Source: Adiantum capillus-veneris
Lineage: Eukaryota; Streptophyta; Polypodiopsida; Polypodiales; Pteridaceae
DNA: 64,000 nt
Direction of reading: 5' to 3'
Assembly: GCA_014529385.2 (NCBI GenBank)
Contig: CM043959.1
Location: 56,147,253-56,211,252 of the forward strand
Shown: one piece after another, positions 9,928-21,318 of the stretch
Layout: the number at the start of each line of letters is the position of its first letter
Position numbering within the stretch: position 1 is the first letter of the stretch
The notes under the pieces: generated by a model
Seen by the model: only the letters and a program-made list of their open reading frames with translations
What the model was told of the DNA's origin: nothing
Databases searched by the model: none
Position numbers and translations under genes: made by a program

Positions 9928-11144
9928 CCTATGTCTGCAGTGGCCTTGACGAGTGCTTCATGTTTTGGTGTTGGTTGAAGCTTTTGTTGTTGCAGTTGCT
10001 TCTACCAGATGCTTTGTATGTTGTAGAGGTACCTTTTTCTTGTACATGTAGTATAGTTGAATCCATAGCTCTCCCCCTCCGATTGGTTGTTGTAGCATGA
10101 ATAGGTTGAGTGAGGTTTGTTGTTGCAGCAAGTCTTTATCTTGGCAGCTCTGTATTGTTTGTCCTTTGGGTGTCATCCTGCATGTGTACCTGTAATCTTG
10201 AAGCCTTTTTGAATTGTTTCTGGGCCGCTCCCCTTGGATCCTATAGTTGATGAGCATGTAGTGGTTTGGGGATGTCGTTGGTCTGCTTTTCTGTGTTTTT
10301 ATAAGAAAAATAAAATAGTAAAAATAAAATGTGGCGTATATTACAAAATGAAGGTCTTGGATACCTGGATAGGACTAAAGGGAAAAACCCAGTGGGAAAA
10401 AAATGCCTTTAGTCACCATTAAATGTGAGGCTATATATGTACTTATGTTTGATGTAACCGAGTTTTGTTGAGTTAAAGTACTTATAGCCATATGGCTACT
10501 ATTATTGAATGGATATACATTGGATAAGTGTTAGTAGCTTGAAGTCAGAGTTGTTTTTGTTGAGCAAATGCTTATGAAACCTGTTACCACTTCGTCATCG
10601 TCATTTTGTTGTGTAAGTGCATGGGTGGAACGCAAATCGTGTCAAATGCAAATGTCCAATAATGGGACTTTATAATGCTTGCACAGATAGATGCATGGGA
10701 AACAATATGCGGTGTGAGAGGAGTTTGAATGGGTGCTTTCAGGAGTGAACGTAGCTAGAGAAGCAAAAATATATTTGACTTCAAGAGCTGCCGTTACTCA
10801 CAAGAAGGGTTTTTGTCGACGAGGTTTTTTCCACTCTCCTCACTGTGTTCATGTGCGTGAGTGTTTTCTGGACTACTCCGCCACTCCACCATTTAAAATA
10901 GTAGACTTTGACTCTTATGCTCACCTCTTCCAGCGTGAGTGACATGACTTTATGTATGCTCAACTCTCCAGCTTGAGATTTAATCTAAGTATCTAGACTC
11001 ATAGACCACAAAGAATATTAAGACATGAAGCTTGGGTCTAATGCTTGCTCATTTAGTGGCTCAGCTGCCTGACTCTTGACTCTTATGCCATTATTTTTAT
11101 GGCGACTCGACTTACTCTCGGGAGCTTTTGACCAAGAATAGGTT
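9928..11144 (-). other. Element B 3' non-coding region
   Basis: About 1.2 kb between the end of coding sequence and the polypurine tract. A second copy of the 12-base polypurine word lies at 10069-10080. The remainder holds AT-rich blocks (10310-10340), and no ORF, tandem repeat or palindrome of the 24-bp class was found. Confidence 0.6.
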
Positions 11145-11873
11145 TTAAAATTCAAAACTCCCATCCTCGAAGAGAGGATTTGTAAAGGACCATACTCGCA
11201 ATATTGGTTTCTTTTGCCATACCTGGGTGACCTTGGTTGTCAAAATTTCTTTTTGTTGTTGTTGGTCCCTTGGTTGAGAAGATTGGCTCGCTCCATTGCC
11301 CATAACACTTTGTCTATCATGTCTTGACATTTCTTGAGAGCTAGAGATGACTTCAATCTTCTTCGTTATTTGTTGTTCTTTTGGCACCCATTTGTATCTG
11401 CATCGTGTGATTAGCGTTTCTTTGCAGATATCCTTTGCCTTGACTGTGACATTGTCCTTGATTTTGCCTTCCGTGAAATTGCGATTATTTTCAAGCTGAA
11501 GTCGTTTGCTTGAAGAATGTTTACCTGGCATCTTTGGTAGCCAGATTCTTCGAATTCCTTGATAGTAACCTTGTGCTTGAAGAATTGTAGATGGCACTTC
11601 CCATGATGTTTTTGATGTCATATTGAGATGTACAAGAGTGCCATTTTTGGTATTATTTATCGATGAAGTCCTATGTTGGTATGAAGGCCAGTTGGATTTG
11701 AAATTTCCTGCATCCCTTTGGCGAGCCTTGTTGGCTGGTCTCCTTTGGCGATATAAATATGATCTTTGTTGATTTTGGGGACGCTTTTTGAAACCTTTAT
11801 CCACCACATAAGCCGAGATCTGTGGTTTTGGTAACCAAAGTTTCTTTTGACCCTCATAATAGCCTTGCTCTGC
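11145..11873 (-). pseudogene. Element B W-x-P-K motif tail
   Basis: The minus-strand translation is rich in K, R, Q and S, with spaced motifs KKLWLPKPQ (~11845-11815), RRIWLPKMP (~11545), YKWVPKEQQ (~11395) and TQVWQKKP (~11220). Similar motifs (KKIFQPKYP, DPIWVNEP) lie at 31205-31086 on the other side of the nested element. Elements A and the first fossil carry the same kind of motif after a protease-like domain. Function is unknown. A basic, aromatic, proline-containing repeat would suit nucleic-acid or protein docking, but this is inference. Confidence 0.65.
11869..11873. repeat. Target-site duplication TCTGC, left copy (element A)
   Basis: TCTGC precedes the 5' LTR of element A and recurs at 31026-31030 directly after its 3' LTR. 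Confidence 0.95.
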
Positions 11874-12082
11874 TGTTGAGCCAGCAGAGGAACACACCCA
11901 CATTTTTGCTCACACCCATCATTTTGTAACCATTGATTGTAATAAATGTCTTTCCGACATTAATTTTGATTTGAGCCATTCATTAAGTAATGGGACTCAA
12001 TTGAGTTTCCGGCTTGTAATCCCGAAGTAATTTCACCTGTTGATGTAAATAATTAGAGATGTTCTCACCTCCAAGGCTGAGG

Positions 12083-12090
12083 TATATAAG
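12083..12090 (+). promoter_or_regulatory. TATA box in the element A 5' LTR
   Basis: TATATAAG followed by CCAAAG. The B LTR has the same TATATAAGCCAAA context, so the core promoter is shared by both families. Transcription would be expected to start about 30 bases downstream. Confidence 0.7.
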
Positions 12091-12158
12091 CCAAAGTTTT
12101 GTAACCTAAGGAGATTTGGAATTAATCAAAAGGGAGTTTTTGAGCGCCGTGACTGTGT

Positions 12159-12160
<2 letters not shown>

Positions 12161-12203
<43 letters not shown>
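12161..12203. repeat. GA microsatellite in the 5' LTR
   Basis: 43 bp of (GA)n. The same tract in the 3' LTR (30319-30399) is 81 bp, nearly twice as long. LTRs are identical at insertion, so this is length change since then. Confidence 0.97.
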
Positions 12204-12205
<2 letters not shown>

Positions 12206-12830
12206 TTATCTTCTTGCTACGCGAGCTACGGGGCCGCCATTGGAGAAGCGACACCGCCATTGTGTTAGCAACGATGAGAGCTACGCACAGATACCAAGAG
12301 TGTGCGCTATCGGCTTCTACGTGTGGTAAGTTCCTACGAGCTTCGTGTGAGTTTTCTTCCAACTCGTGTGTCGGAATAGAGCGTGCAGCATATCTATAGA
12401 ACCACAACGAGTAGAGCTACACATTAGTACCATCGGGGTCAAGTTTCGGTCACCTGTATTTTTCGGCCTGTCTTCATACGCGTTTACCGCACGGAGTGGT
12501 TATAGGTTGATTTTGCAGTTCAAGTCTTTAGGGTGTTGTTCTTACCTAGTGTATAGACTTCCCCTTGAGTTTGAGATCGATTCAATGATTCTAGATCTTG
12601 TTTCGTATAGCATTCGTTCGTAGTACGGATTTCAATCACTTGCGTATTTTAGAACTTAGATTTGATTTCCTTAGTAGTGATTGTCACTAGAAGGTCGAGT
12701 AGGTGATTTGACACCCACCTAGTTGTTTCCATGCGCCTGCGGGTCAAGCTCCGTCCTCGTCTGACAAATTCTGTTGTTGGTTGAGTTCTCGCTATTTAGC
12801 TTCCGCTAGTGGCGTAACCGCCTTAACATT

Positions 12831-12848
12831 TGGTACCGCTGCCGGGGA
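12831..12848 (+). other. Primer binding site, tRNA-Asp type
   Basis: TGGTACCGCTGCCGGGGA begins two bases after the LTR. It matches 15 of 18 bases of the complement of the plant tRNA-Asp(GUC) 3' end. The element B site matches 17 of 18. Athila/Tat elements commonly use tRNA-Asp. Confidence 0.8.
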
Positions 12849-13366
12849 CGAGAGCCCTAAGTAGGTGACCTTAGACTAATCCTACGAGGTGAGTCATATA
12901 AACTACTTTGTATACTTTAGTTAGAAAAGATCTAGGAGTGGTGGACTCCGAAGATCTCGAGAGATACTAGGAAGTGGGGTATTCCTGGGTCTTCCATGTT
13001 GACAGTATTTTTAGTTTAGCTTAGATTTGTTTGTTGTTTTGTTGGTGTTGAGTAGTTGTTGATAGAAGAAGAATTTGCTAGTCCGTGAGTGACAGTGGAT
13101 ATCTTTAAAGTCACAATTACCAAACCCATTTTATGATTAGGAATAGCTTAGGTAGGACTTCATTTGATCCTGATCTAGAGCTAGTAATCATCGGAGTATT
13201 TGCTTGATATGGTTGATTGCATGTTAGATCACTAAACCGTCGAGTTAGTAGTGAAACTTGCAATAAACAAAAGTCAGAGAAATTTTCTGTGTATCTGGGA
13301 GTTGCTGAGCACTTGAGAAAGCTTTAGGAAGGATTCTGTGCCAAAAAACTGGAAATCTGCAACTTT

Positions 13367-13390
13367 AGACATCATACGCGTATGATGTCT
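13367..13390. repeat. 24-bp perfect palindrome (A leader, copy 1)
   Basis: Left arm AGACATCATACG followed by its exact reverse complement. Confidence 0.95.
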
Positions 13391-13653
13391 AAATGACCAA
13401 AGAGACCAAAACAGAAATTTTGACTTTACCAGAGTGTTCAAAAGGGGGGATTATACCCTAATTTCAACTTAAAACAAGAGCATTAACACTCAAAGAAACC
13501 CGAAAAGACAAGTCGGAGTCCAAGAAACGCAAAGAATAGGAAATTTTGGATTCAGATCTTGTTTTTACATTCAAACCTGACAAAAACACTTGAAACTCAA
13601 TTATAAACATTGGAGAAGGCTTAAAACCAAAAATAGTCAAAATCTGGGATAAA

Positions 13654-13677
13654 AGACATCATACGCGTATAATGTCT
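13654..13677. repeat. 24-bp palindrome (A leader, copy 2)
   Basis: Same arms with one change in the right arm. The central ACGCGT is intact. It begins 287 bases after copy 1. Confidence 0.93.
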
Positions 13678-13778
13678 TCTGGCACATCCACTGCTTATTT
13701 TTGATATCTGACCTGACAAGATTGTTACAGGCACTGTAGGAAGCATAAATATCAAGTTTGGACCCAAATTGATGAAAA

Positions 13779-13802
13779 AGACATCATACGCGTATGATGT
13801 CT
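13779..13802. repeat. 24-bp perfect palindrome (A leader, copy 3)
   Basis: A perfect copy, 125 bases after copy 2. Confidence 0.95.
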
Positions 13803-14061
13803 TTGACCTAATTTTGGACATATTTTGATACTTTGCTAACACAGATCCATTGTAATAGCTGCCTAGAGGTTATATTTCAAGTTTCATCCCATTTGGATAA
13901 CAATTGACCCAAAAACAAGTCAAAAGCAGAAAATTGCCAAGAAAAGCCTGAACTAGCCATAACTTGCTCAAACAGAGTTCAAACTGAATTTTGTGAGTGA
14001 ACAGAGCATAAAGGGGCCACTGAGAGTGAGCATAACCAAAATAGTCAAAATCTGTGAAAAA

Positions 14062-14085
14062 AGACATCATACGCGTATAATGTCT
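14062..14085. repeat. 24-bp palindrome (A leader, copy 4)
   Basis: One change in the right arm, identical to that of copy 2. It begins 283 bases after copy 3 and 408 after copy 2. The preceding AATAGTCAAAATCTG is shared with copy 2, so copies 2 and 4 are paralogous units. Confidence 0.93.
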
Positions 14086-14214
14086 TTTTCAGCATAACTG
14101 CGACAAAATTCTCACTTGATGAAACAGAAGTTGTCCAACTGACAAGATTAAACAATTGACCAAGTATCAGTCAGTTTGGATCAATTCTGACCACAAAAAC
14201 TTGGGGAAAACAAA

Positions 14215-15080
14215 TTGCCGAGACGAAAAAGTTACAGTCCTTTAGGGGAATTGATGAATTTGAGATCGGGCAGGAATCTCCGGAATAATCAACCAAAACA
14301 AGGGGAGCCAGCAAGTGTCATATCAACCGAGGGAAGTGTAAACCAAAGTTGGGTGCAACCATTAGAGCCGATCTTTGAAGGAAGTGTTTCTGATACTTCT
14401 TCGGAGAGGTCTTACGAGATTTTCACCGAACACTCGAACAGGAACAACAGAGAAAATATGGCAGCAGGATCATCAAACCCTTCCGCCACCATGAAGCTAT
14501 TGTTCATAAAATACCAGTACGACAATGAGCAAGGTGCCAAGATCTACAAAGATGGAATGGACCGCTATTGTGTAAAGATAGAAGATAGACCTAGTGAGTT
14601 CAAGGACTTAGTGCCTGTGAGCTATAGCGGAGATAGATATCTAGATGACGAGGGTACCATGTACTTGGTAGTCCTAAACCCTAACATTGTGGACAAGTGG
14701 GGATTGATGGGCACCAAAGCCAAAATAGATGAAGAACTCGAGGAGAAAGCACCAATAATGAACTTCCCTAATGCGAGGTTAAGAAGAGAGAATGAAACTA
14801 CAAGGATCAACACTGATAACATCTATGTGGGGCTATACAAATATAATAATGGGGAGCAAGATCTCTATTATAGATGTGAAGAACCCTACACCGGAGAGTT
14901 GACAGACAAAAAAAGACTCTATGTCTTTACCTACACAGAGGGATCGGAAGTGAAAATTGCCGCTTACGATAAGTATGGCAGGCAATACTCAACAATGGGC
15001 AAGAAAGAATTAGAAGGATATACATACTTTGGGGGACCACTACATCAGTATTATGTTACTTCTAGCTCACATAGACCAGC
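14215..15080 (+). CDS. Element A Gag N-terminal region with Tyr-rich repeats
   Basis: The chosen start MPRRKSYSPLGELMNLRSGRN is the first ATG after the palindrome-bearing leader. From about 14490 the protein shows repeated short units with a Y..(D/E)G..Y pattern: IYKDGMDRYCVKI, DRYLDDEGTMYLV, LYKYNNGEQDLYYR and AAYDKYGRQYSTMG. They read like successive beta hairpins. Element B has the same kind of N-terminus, but typical Ty3 Gag does not. I know no named domain for it. Confidence 0.75.
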
Positions 15081-15399
15081 ACCAACAAATGGAGTGCAAA
15101 ACTCAATGACAACAGGAGGACAAAGAACTCAGGTTGCTGACTCTTTCAGTCAACCTTGGGACTCGAAGCTCGGACCAATGGGATCATTACATTCCATAGA
15201 GTCAATGGAGACGAATCGAGGTAGTGCAGTTCCAATCCCCACCTATACCACTCCAGGTCCAAGGTTTGAAGCGGAACTATCACATTTACCTCCCAGTAGT
15301 AGATTCAGGGCAGAGGAACCGACAAGGGTAACCCATGAAGTCCATGATGCTAGAGAAAGCTTTAGCCGAGACACAGGAGCAATGAGATTGGTAGCAGAT

Positions 15400-15940
15400 C
15401 ATAGACGTATGAGACCATCTCAAGTAGCCAAGTGTATGCCAAAGAAGTATGGTGGTTCAGGAGATCCGTATGCACATGTGTCACTCTTTAAGCAAGTCTT
15501 AAGAGCTGAGCAGATAACAGATTTCCATACACAATACGAGGGATTTGGTCTTACTCTAGAAGGTACTGCATTGACATGGTTTCAACCAATGAACATAGGG
15601 GGATTCCATGACATTGACCATTTACTAAGAGAGTTTGCTGAGGAATTCTCAAAATGAGGGATTAAGCACAATACGGTCTCACAAATATATGCTTTTAAAC
15701 AGAGAGAACACGAAAAAGTGAAGGAAGCTTCACTTAGCTTCAAACAATACATTGAGAGATGTCCAGTACGTGAACGACCACAAGACGACAGACTATCTGT
15801 TCTATTTATTGAGGGGCTGAGGAACGACACTCTCAAGAAGGACTTGCACTTGAAAGCTTGTACAAGTTTCGAGCAAGTAACGAGAGAGGCATTGTACTTA
15901 GTGGATAACTGTATGGTTTATGGAGAAGTGTCAGCGGATA
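15400..15940 (+). pseudogene. Element A Gag capsid-like region
   Basis: The pattern KKYGGSGDPYAHVSLFKQVL, GLTLEGTALTWFQ and LLREFAEEF, followed by a helical stretch with SFKQYIERC and FIEGLRNDTLKKDL, matches the Retrotrans_gag capsid of Athila/Tat elements. This would assemble the particle. Element B appears to lack it. Confidence 0.7.
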
Positions 15941-16632
15941 CAGATTTTGCATCCAGTAGCTCCTCCTCCGTAGCGAGCGAGACTACCACTAAAAAGAATG
16001 TTCAAACAACAACCATGCCAAATGTAGAGCAAATGATAGGAGATGCTCTAAAAAGGATGGCACCATACCAAAAACCATTGCCAAAAACACTGAAATGGTG
16101 TGCTATTGAACAAAAATGGACAAATCATCCAACAGAGGAGTGTTATTACAACAAAGGGTATGTAAGGGAGCGCCAGTATGCACCTCCTGCTCAATTAGCA
16201 CCACCTCAGATACATCCAGTACCTCGATACCCAACGGGAAATGTACCAGGACCTATGGGGATAGAAAGACCGCAACCGGTATTGGGACAACAACCACCTT
16301 TACCAGGAGCAAGACCAGTGGGCATTAGATATGCACCAACCTTAGAGAATCAGGAAGAACAAGCCTTAGTGCCTGTTCAAGCCTATTATGAAGAATCTGG
16401 TGCACACATGTCTCCAACTATGTATTACCCACCAGAAGAACCCAAACAACCAGAACCATGGGGCATGATTGGGAATGTTGGAACACCAACAGTTACAAGT
16501 GCTTCTGATGAAGAGAGATACAATTTGGACGCAAGAACATTGATGTTCATAGCTCATGGAGGGTTAACAGGACAAAAACCATCCTATCCACAAAGGACGA
16601 ATCAAATGGGACCAAGACCAGCACTAGGACCC

Positions 16633-16743
16633 TGTTACAAGTGTGGGGGTGACCATCTGATGAATGTTTGCCCACATACGGAAATCATTAGAATTTATGC
16701 TTATTGCACTGAGTGTGGGGTTACTCACTTCATTGAGGATTGT
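16633..16743 (+). CDS. Element A paired zinc knuckles with CX2CX3HX4C spacing
   Basis: Two knuckles: CYKCGGDHLMNVC (16633-16671) and CTECGVTHFIEDC (16705-16743). Both have three residues, not four, between the second Cys and the His, one residue shorter than the canonical retroviral knuckle. Element B has a single knuckle with the same short spacing. They presumably bind the element RNA. Confidence 0.85.
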
Positions 16744-16799
16744 TCAAAGAATCCAAACAAAGTGCAAAAGACGACATTGAATATGTTAGAAACTATTCC

Positions 16800-18040
16800 T
16801 ACCAGCAGTGGGTCTGAAAATGAAACTCTGATACCAACGCAAGTTGTTACTAGAGCTCAAGCTAAGAAAACCACTAGAGAACCTGAGAATGGAAAGTTAG
16901 CAACTGAAGTGGTTAGTCAAGGACCGCGGAGTCAGAAAAACACATGGAAAGCTAGAAAAGCACGCATGAAGTTGAGAAAAGAACGTGAAGACGCTATTCT
17001 AGCTGAGGAACTAAAGCAAACTAAAGCTAGATTAGAAAAACTTGAGAGTCAAAACGGGAAACGAGAGATGAGCCCGGAAAGAACGAAACAAAAGAGTATC
17101 AAAGAAACAACGAGCTTAAGCTCAGGGGGATCAGTGCTAGTCGACAAAGTACACGAACCATTGGACGCACTGATGAGAGCTTACGAAGCTAGGTTAAAGA
17201 ACAACCAAACACAAGAACAGAGGTGGATGACATACCCAAACGCGGAATTGGAAAAGCAGAGACTTGAAATGTGCCAGAGAATGATCGAGACTGCACAAGC
17301 CTTATTAGAACCACCAAAAGAAACAATGAATTGTGGAAAGGAAAACCCAATTCAGCAAGAGACTATCGTTTCACGGGTAGCTGAAAAGACTCCCAGTGCA
17401 CAAAAGCCTGAAAATACACAAAAGGATGACCGCATAGTATTGAACACAACCGATCAGGAGATAGAGAGTTTTCATCCAGTCATACAGAGGATTTACGGAA
17501 AAGATGAGGATTACAATGAATTTTGGAAACAAGTGAGAGAGGCAAACTTTGCAAACGAGCTAAGTTGCCAAGCTAATCAGACAAATTGGGAAAAGGACAT
17601 CAGGAATCCTCCCATAGTGGAATTTGAGGCAGGATCTCAAGTGGACTTGGATCTGCAATCTTACTGGGGAGATGGGGGCTCTGTTAGAACAATGGAGAGC
17701 AAACCTCATTCACTGAAAACCTTACCTTCATACTTAGGAGAGTATGAAGCAAAATCCGAGATTAGAGCACTTCCCTCACGAAGAATTTCATCAGAAAAAG
17801 TCATGGACTCGCAAGGATTGATAGAGATCTTGTCAACACCAGTGACATGCACTATCACTCTAGCTGAGCTTTTGAGGTTAAGACCACATATGTGGACCAC
17901 TGTAGGAAAATGCTTGGAGAAATTCGGGATAAAAGACCCAACATCGAGACTGCAAGAGGGTATACAAGATCTGAGTAAACCACAAAAGAACGCTAAGCCT
18001 GTACCCTTAAACAAGGTCGGAGAGTATTGCGAAGGTGAAG
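16800..18040 (+). CDS. Element A charged linker between Gag knuckles and protease
   Basis: About 410 residues are unusually rich in K, E, Q and R, with predicted helix or coiled coil around 16940-17050 (KLRKEREDAILAEELKQTKA). No domain is recognised. Such a long Gag-Pro linker helps explain the element's size. Confidence 0.6.
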
Positions 18041-18051
18041 AGGGGAATACA

Positions 18052-18345
18052 ACCTTACCAGTTGAATTCCAAGGAGTAAACACGATGGCAATACTAGACA
18101 GCGGAGCTGGGGTAGCCATTGCTACAAAAGAAATCTGGAAAAAATGGGGGAAACCAGCAATAAGGAAGACTAGGTTGAAACTCCAATTAGCAGATGGACA
18201 CATGGAGAAACCTATGGGGTTATTAGAGAAAGTTGTAGTGACTTCTTGCGGCATTGAATACGAACATACTTTTGCTATTGTCGATTTTGCCAAGGAGAAT
18301 AACTATGATATCATATTGGGAAGACCATTCATGAGACAGTTGAAA
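18052..18345 (+). CDS. Element A protease (first retropepsin)
   Basis: MAILDSGAGVAIATKEIWKK with the Asp-Ser-Gly at 18097-18105, a flap-like LKLQLADGHMEKPMG, and IILGRPFMRQL as the hydrophobic-Gly motif. This is the standard aspartic protease placed between Gag and RT, which would cut the polyprotein. Confidence 0.85.
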
Positions 18346-18349
18346 ATGG

Positions 18350-19460
18350 TCCAAGATTGGGGCTACGATCACATATACTTGAGAAATATGGAAACCACTA
18401 CACGTGTGAACCTGAAAGACCATAGCTACAAAGATGTGAACCGAACACCGGTAGAGGAGTTTGATTCAGCTACTTTGGCGGGATCCGAATTTCCAGCTTG
18501 GTTAGGTAAACCCAAGGAGTTATGGATGTGTGGAGCTTCGAGATGTGGAAGTCTAACGAGAGAAGAAGATGTTTTAGAGAGGGCTATCAAAGACGAAACT
18601 TATATAAGAGAACCCTTTCCAGAGGACACGTTTGAACCATTAGAATGGACACACATTCTAGCAACCCTAGATGTTTGTGCAATTCCGGATGGTCCCACAA
18701 CGCAATTTTGCGACAAGGACGGGTACGACGTGGTTCCGTATTTCATGTTGAGAACTGTGCTAGAAAAAGAAACTGAAAAGAACGATACACTGGAAAAGGA
18801 AGATGGAGAGGAGGTGTTTCACGACATTACCGATCATCCAGAGTGGGGAAATGAAGCAGACAACGAGTCAACGGACAATTCAAGCGGAAACGAAGAAACT
18901 ATAATGGATGTCCGATTTTATGATTTTCCGAACCAAACTAAACAACGCCGGAAACGCAATAGAGCAAAGAGAAAAACAAAGGGGGTTAGAACCAATCCGA
19001 TGCCTAGAATAAGAGGAAAGAATCAACTCCTAATGCTAGTAAAGGTTGAAGATTGTGTTAAGGATAAGATTTCTGGAAGAATGAGAGGCAGTGATCAAAA
19101 GAGCTTACGAAAAGACAAAAGAGGCTCAAGAAATCAAGTTCAAAAGAATGGAACGAAAACTGAAACAGAAAAATCAGAAAAGAACAAGCGCAACAGAGAA
19201 TACACGGAGTCCAAGTTAGAACGTAGAAACAAGTACAGAGAGCTCAAGAAAACTCTGAAGGAAGTTTGGACGACAGAAATTGAGAGTGGAGAGGACGAAA
19301 ACGTCAAAATCAAGGAAAACATGGATGTTCCCTCTCACTATAGGAAATTCACAATAGAGGATAGGAAGGTGATATTAACCCCACCTATTCGAGAGAGGAA
19401 GGAGAACGAATCTTATGACGGACCGGAGGATGCAAAAAAAGTTGATTTAGCAGCTCCAGG
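18350..19460 (+). CDS. Element A protease-RT linker
   Basis: About 370 residues. The first part is ordinary, and the second half (18940-19310) is strongly basic (QRRKRNRAKRKTKG and following). No recognised domain. Confidence 0.5.
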
Positions 19461-19469
19461 TGAGACGCC

Positions 19470-20300
19470 TAGACCGGTGTACATAGCCACAGATTTGTCT
19501 CCAAGCGAGGAAGAGAGACTTTTGAGTCTTCTCAGAGAGTACAGGGATGTGTTTGCATGGTCTTATAAGGACTTAAAGGGAGTTGACCCATCGATATGCC
19601 AACACTCAATCCCACTGAAACAAGACGCAAAGCCTAGCAGACAGAGACCATACACATATAATGATACTTTTGCTAAGCGAATCAAGGAAGAGATAGATAA
19701 GCTAATGGAAGCTGAATTCATATACGAGATTGAACACACTGATTAGGTATCTCCGATTGTGGTAGTACCTAAGAAGAACGGAAAACTCTGAGTGTGTGTC
19801 AACTTAAAGAAAGTGAATGCTGCAACAATCAGGGACAATTATCCCCTGCCGATAACTGATCATGTTCTAGAGCGTGTATCAGGGAAAACAGCATACTCCT
19901 TTCTTGATGGTTTTTCAGGATATAACCAGCTAGCCATAGCACTGGAAGATCAACATAAAACAGCTTTTGCAACGGAGTGGGGAATTTATGCTTATCGGGT
20001 TATACCTTTTGGTCTAACCAATGCTCCCGCAACCTTCCAGAGGCTGATGACGCATGCTTTCAAAGCATCCTTAAGGCTGTTTCTAGAAATCTACATGGAT
20101 GACTTATGTATACATTCTCTACTGAGAGATGAGCATCTAGAACATCTAAGAAAAGTATTTGAGAAATGTAGGACATATCGCATTTGTCTCAATCCTGAGA
20201 AATGTGTGTTTATGGTCCGACAGGGCAGAATTCTGGGACATATTGTCTCACAAAACGGAATATCCACGGATTTAGAGAAGATAAAAGTTATAGTGGATAT
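19470..20300 (+). pseudogene. Element A reverse transcriptase region
   Basis: The lead-in YRDVFAWSYKDLKGVDPSI and QHSIPLKQDAKPSRQRP is the form found in Athila/Tat RTs. Core motifs: VCVNLKKVNAATIRDNYPLP, FLDGFSGYNQL, FGLTNAPATFQRLM, IYMDDLCIHS (catalytic YMDD at 20092-20103) and LGHIVSQNG. It copies element RNA into DNA. Confidence 0.9.
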
Positions 20301-20309
20301 GCCTAGACC

Positions 20310-20880
20310 AACCAATGCGAAACAAGTACAGAGCTTTATGGGACATTGTGGATATTATAGACGATTCATTTACATGTACGCTATAATAGGCCAACCACTT
20401 TACAGGCTAATAGTGAACTTTGAATGGACAGAGGAGTGTGAGGAATCGTTCAAGAAATTGAAAGAGGCACTCATTACTGCTCCAGTCTTGAAATCACCAG
20501 ATTGGGAGAAGATATTCCATGTGCATATAGATGCTTCGGCATATGCAATAGGATGCATTCTGGCTCAGCCAAAGAAGGAAACATGGATTTTCCTATCTGT
20601 TACGCCAGTCGACAGCTCAATCATGCAGAGAAGAATTACACCACAACAGAGCGAGAAGGATTAGGAATGATCTATGCTGTGAAGAAATTTCGGCATTATC
20701 TTCTAGCCAACAAGTTTGTGTTTTTTACGGATCACCAAGCCTTGCTCTACCTAGTGAATAAACCATGCAATACGGGAGAATAGTGAGATGGTTCATTATC
20801 TTACTGGAATTCGACTTCACGGTAGTAGTAAAGAAAGGAAAAACACATCTTAGAGCTGATCATCTTTCGCGATTGACGAA
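20310..20880 (+). pseudogene. Element A RNase H region
   Basis: After the RT connection (QSFMGHCGYYRRFI, LKEALITAPVLKSPDW) come HVHIDASAYAIGCILAQ, TTEREGLGMIYAVKKFRHYL and FFTDHQALLYLVNK, ending with THLRADHLSRL. It removes RNA from the hybrid. No second, archaeal-type RNase H follows, unlike Tat/Ogre elements. Confidence 0.85.
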
Positions 20881-20939
20881 TGGAGAAGACCCTATAGGAG
20901 TAGATGACGACATGCCAGACGCGTACTTGTTCAACATAG

Positions 20940-21300
20940 AAATGATACCTAAGTGGTCTCAAAATGTCGTTAACCTATTAACCTATGGAGGAGAGTTCGA
21001 TAGAAGAGAATACAACCTGAAACATATTGCTATTCAGCAATCCAAGAATCTTCAATTGATTGCAGGAAGGTTGTATCAATTGGGAAATGATCATGTTTTA
21101 CGACTATGCATCAATCCTGAGGAATATAATATATATCTGCGCGAAGCACATGTTCAGGAATGTGCATTTCATTGTTCAAGAAGGAACACATATAGGAATT
21201 TGTTACAATTGGGAGTCTATTGGCCAGGAATGAAAGAAAGCGTACATGAATATGTCACTGTATGTATTGTATGTTCATCAAAACCGCCAGCCGAGTATTC
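20940..21300 (+). CDS. Element A integrase zinc-binding domain, copy 1
   Basis: IPKWSQNVVNLLTYGGEF leads into GRLYQLGNDHVLRLC, LREAHVQECAFHCSRRN and VYWPGMKESVHEYVTVCIVC. The His and Cys positions follow the HHCC plan of Ty3/gypsy integrases. A second, better preserved copy with the same lead-in follows about 375 bases later. Confidence 0.75.
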
Positions 21301-21318
21301 GACATTATATCAGATAAT

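Larger units (their letters stand above)
11874..12828 (+). repeat. Element A 5' LTR
   Basis: 955 bp, TGTTGAGCC...CTTAACA. It contains a TATA box, a GA microsatellite at 12161-12203 and the word TCTTCATACGCGTTT at about 12471-12485, which is related to the internal palindromes. Confidence 0.97.
12849..14214 (+). other. Element A leader with four 24-bp palindromes
   Basis: This 1.37 kb between primer site and gag has no ORF. The first ~25 bases (GAGAGCCCTAAGTAGGTGACC) resemble the same position in element B. Palindromes lie at 13367-13390, 13654-13677, 13779-13802 and 14062-14085. The centre ACGCGT is intact in all, and the outer arms vary by at most one base in each. The intervening sequence is A-rich and partly repeated (AATAGTCAAAATCTG before the second and fourth). 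Confidence 0.9.

Noticed and set aside
17706-18293. A 195-residue minus-strand ORF inside element A
   Set aside because: It is antisense to the first protease region and shows no independent domain. Unlike the antisense gene of Grande-type elements, it lies inside pol coding sequence.
20880-20940. A second archaeal-type RNase H between RNase H and integrase of element A
   Set aside because: The usual DGSS, TNN-AEY and DS blocks are absent. The extra sequence is the duplicated integrase zinc-binding unit instead.
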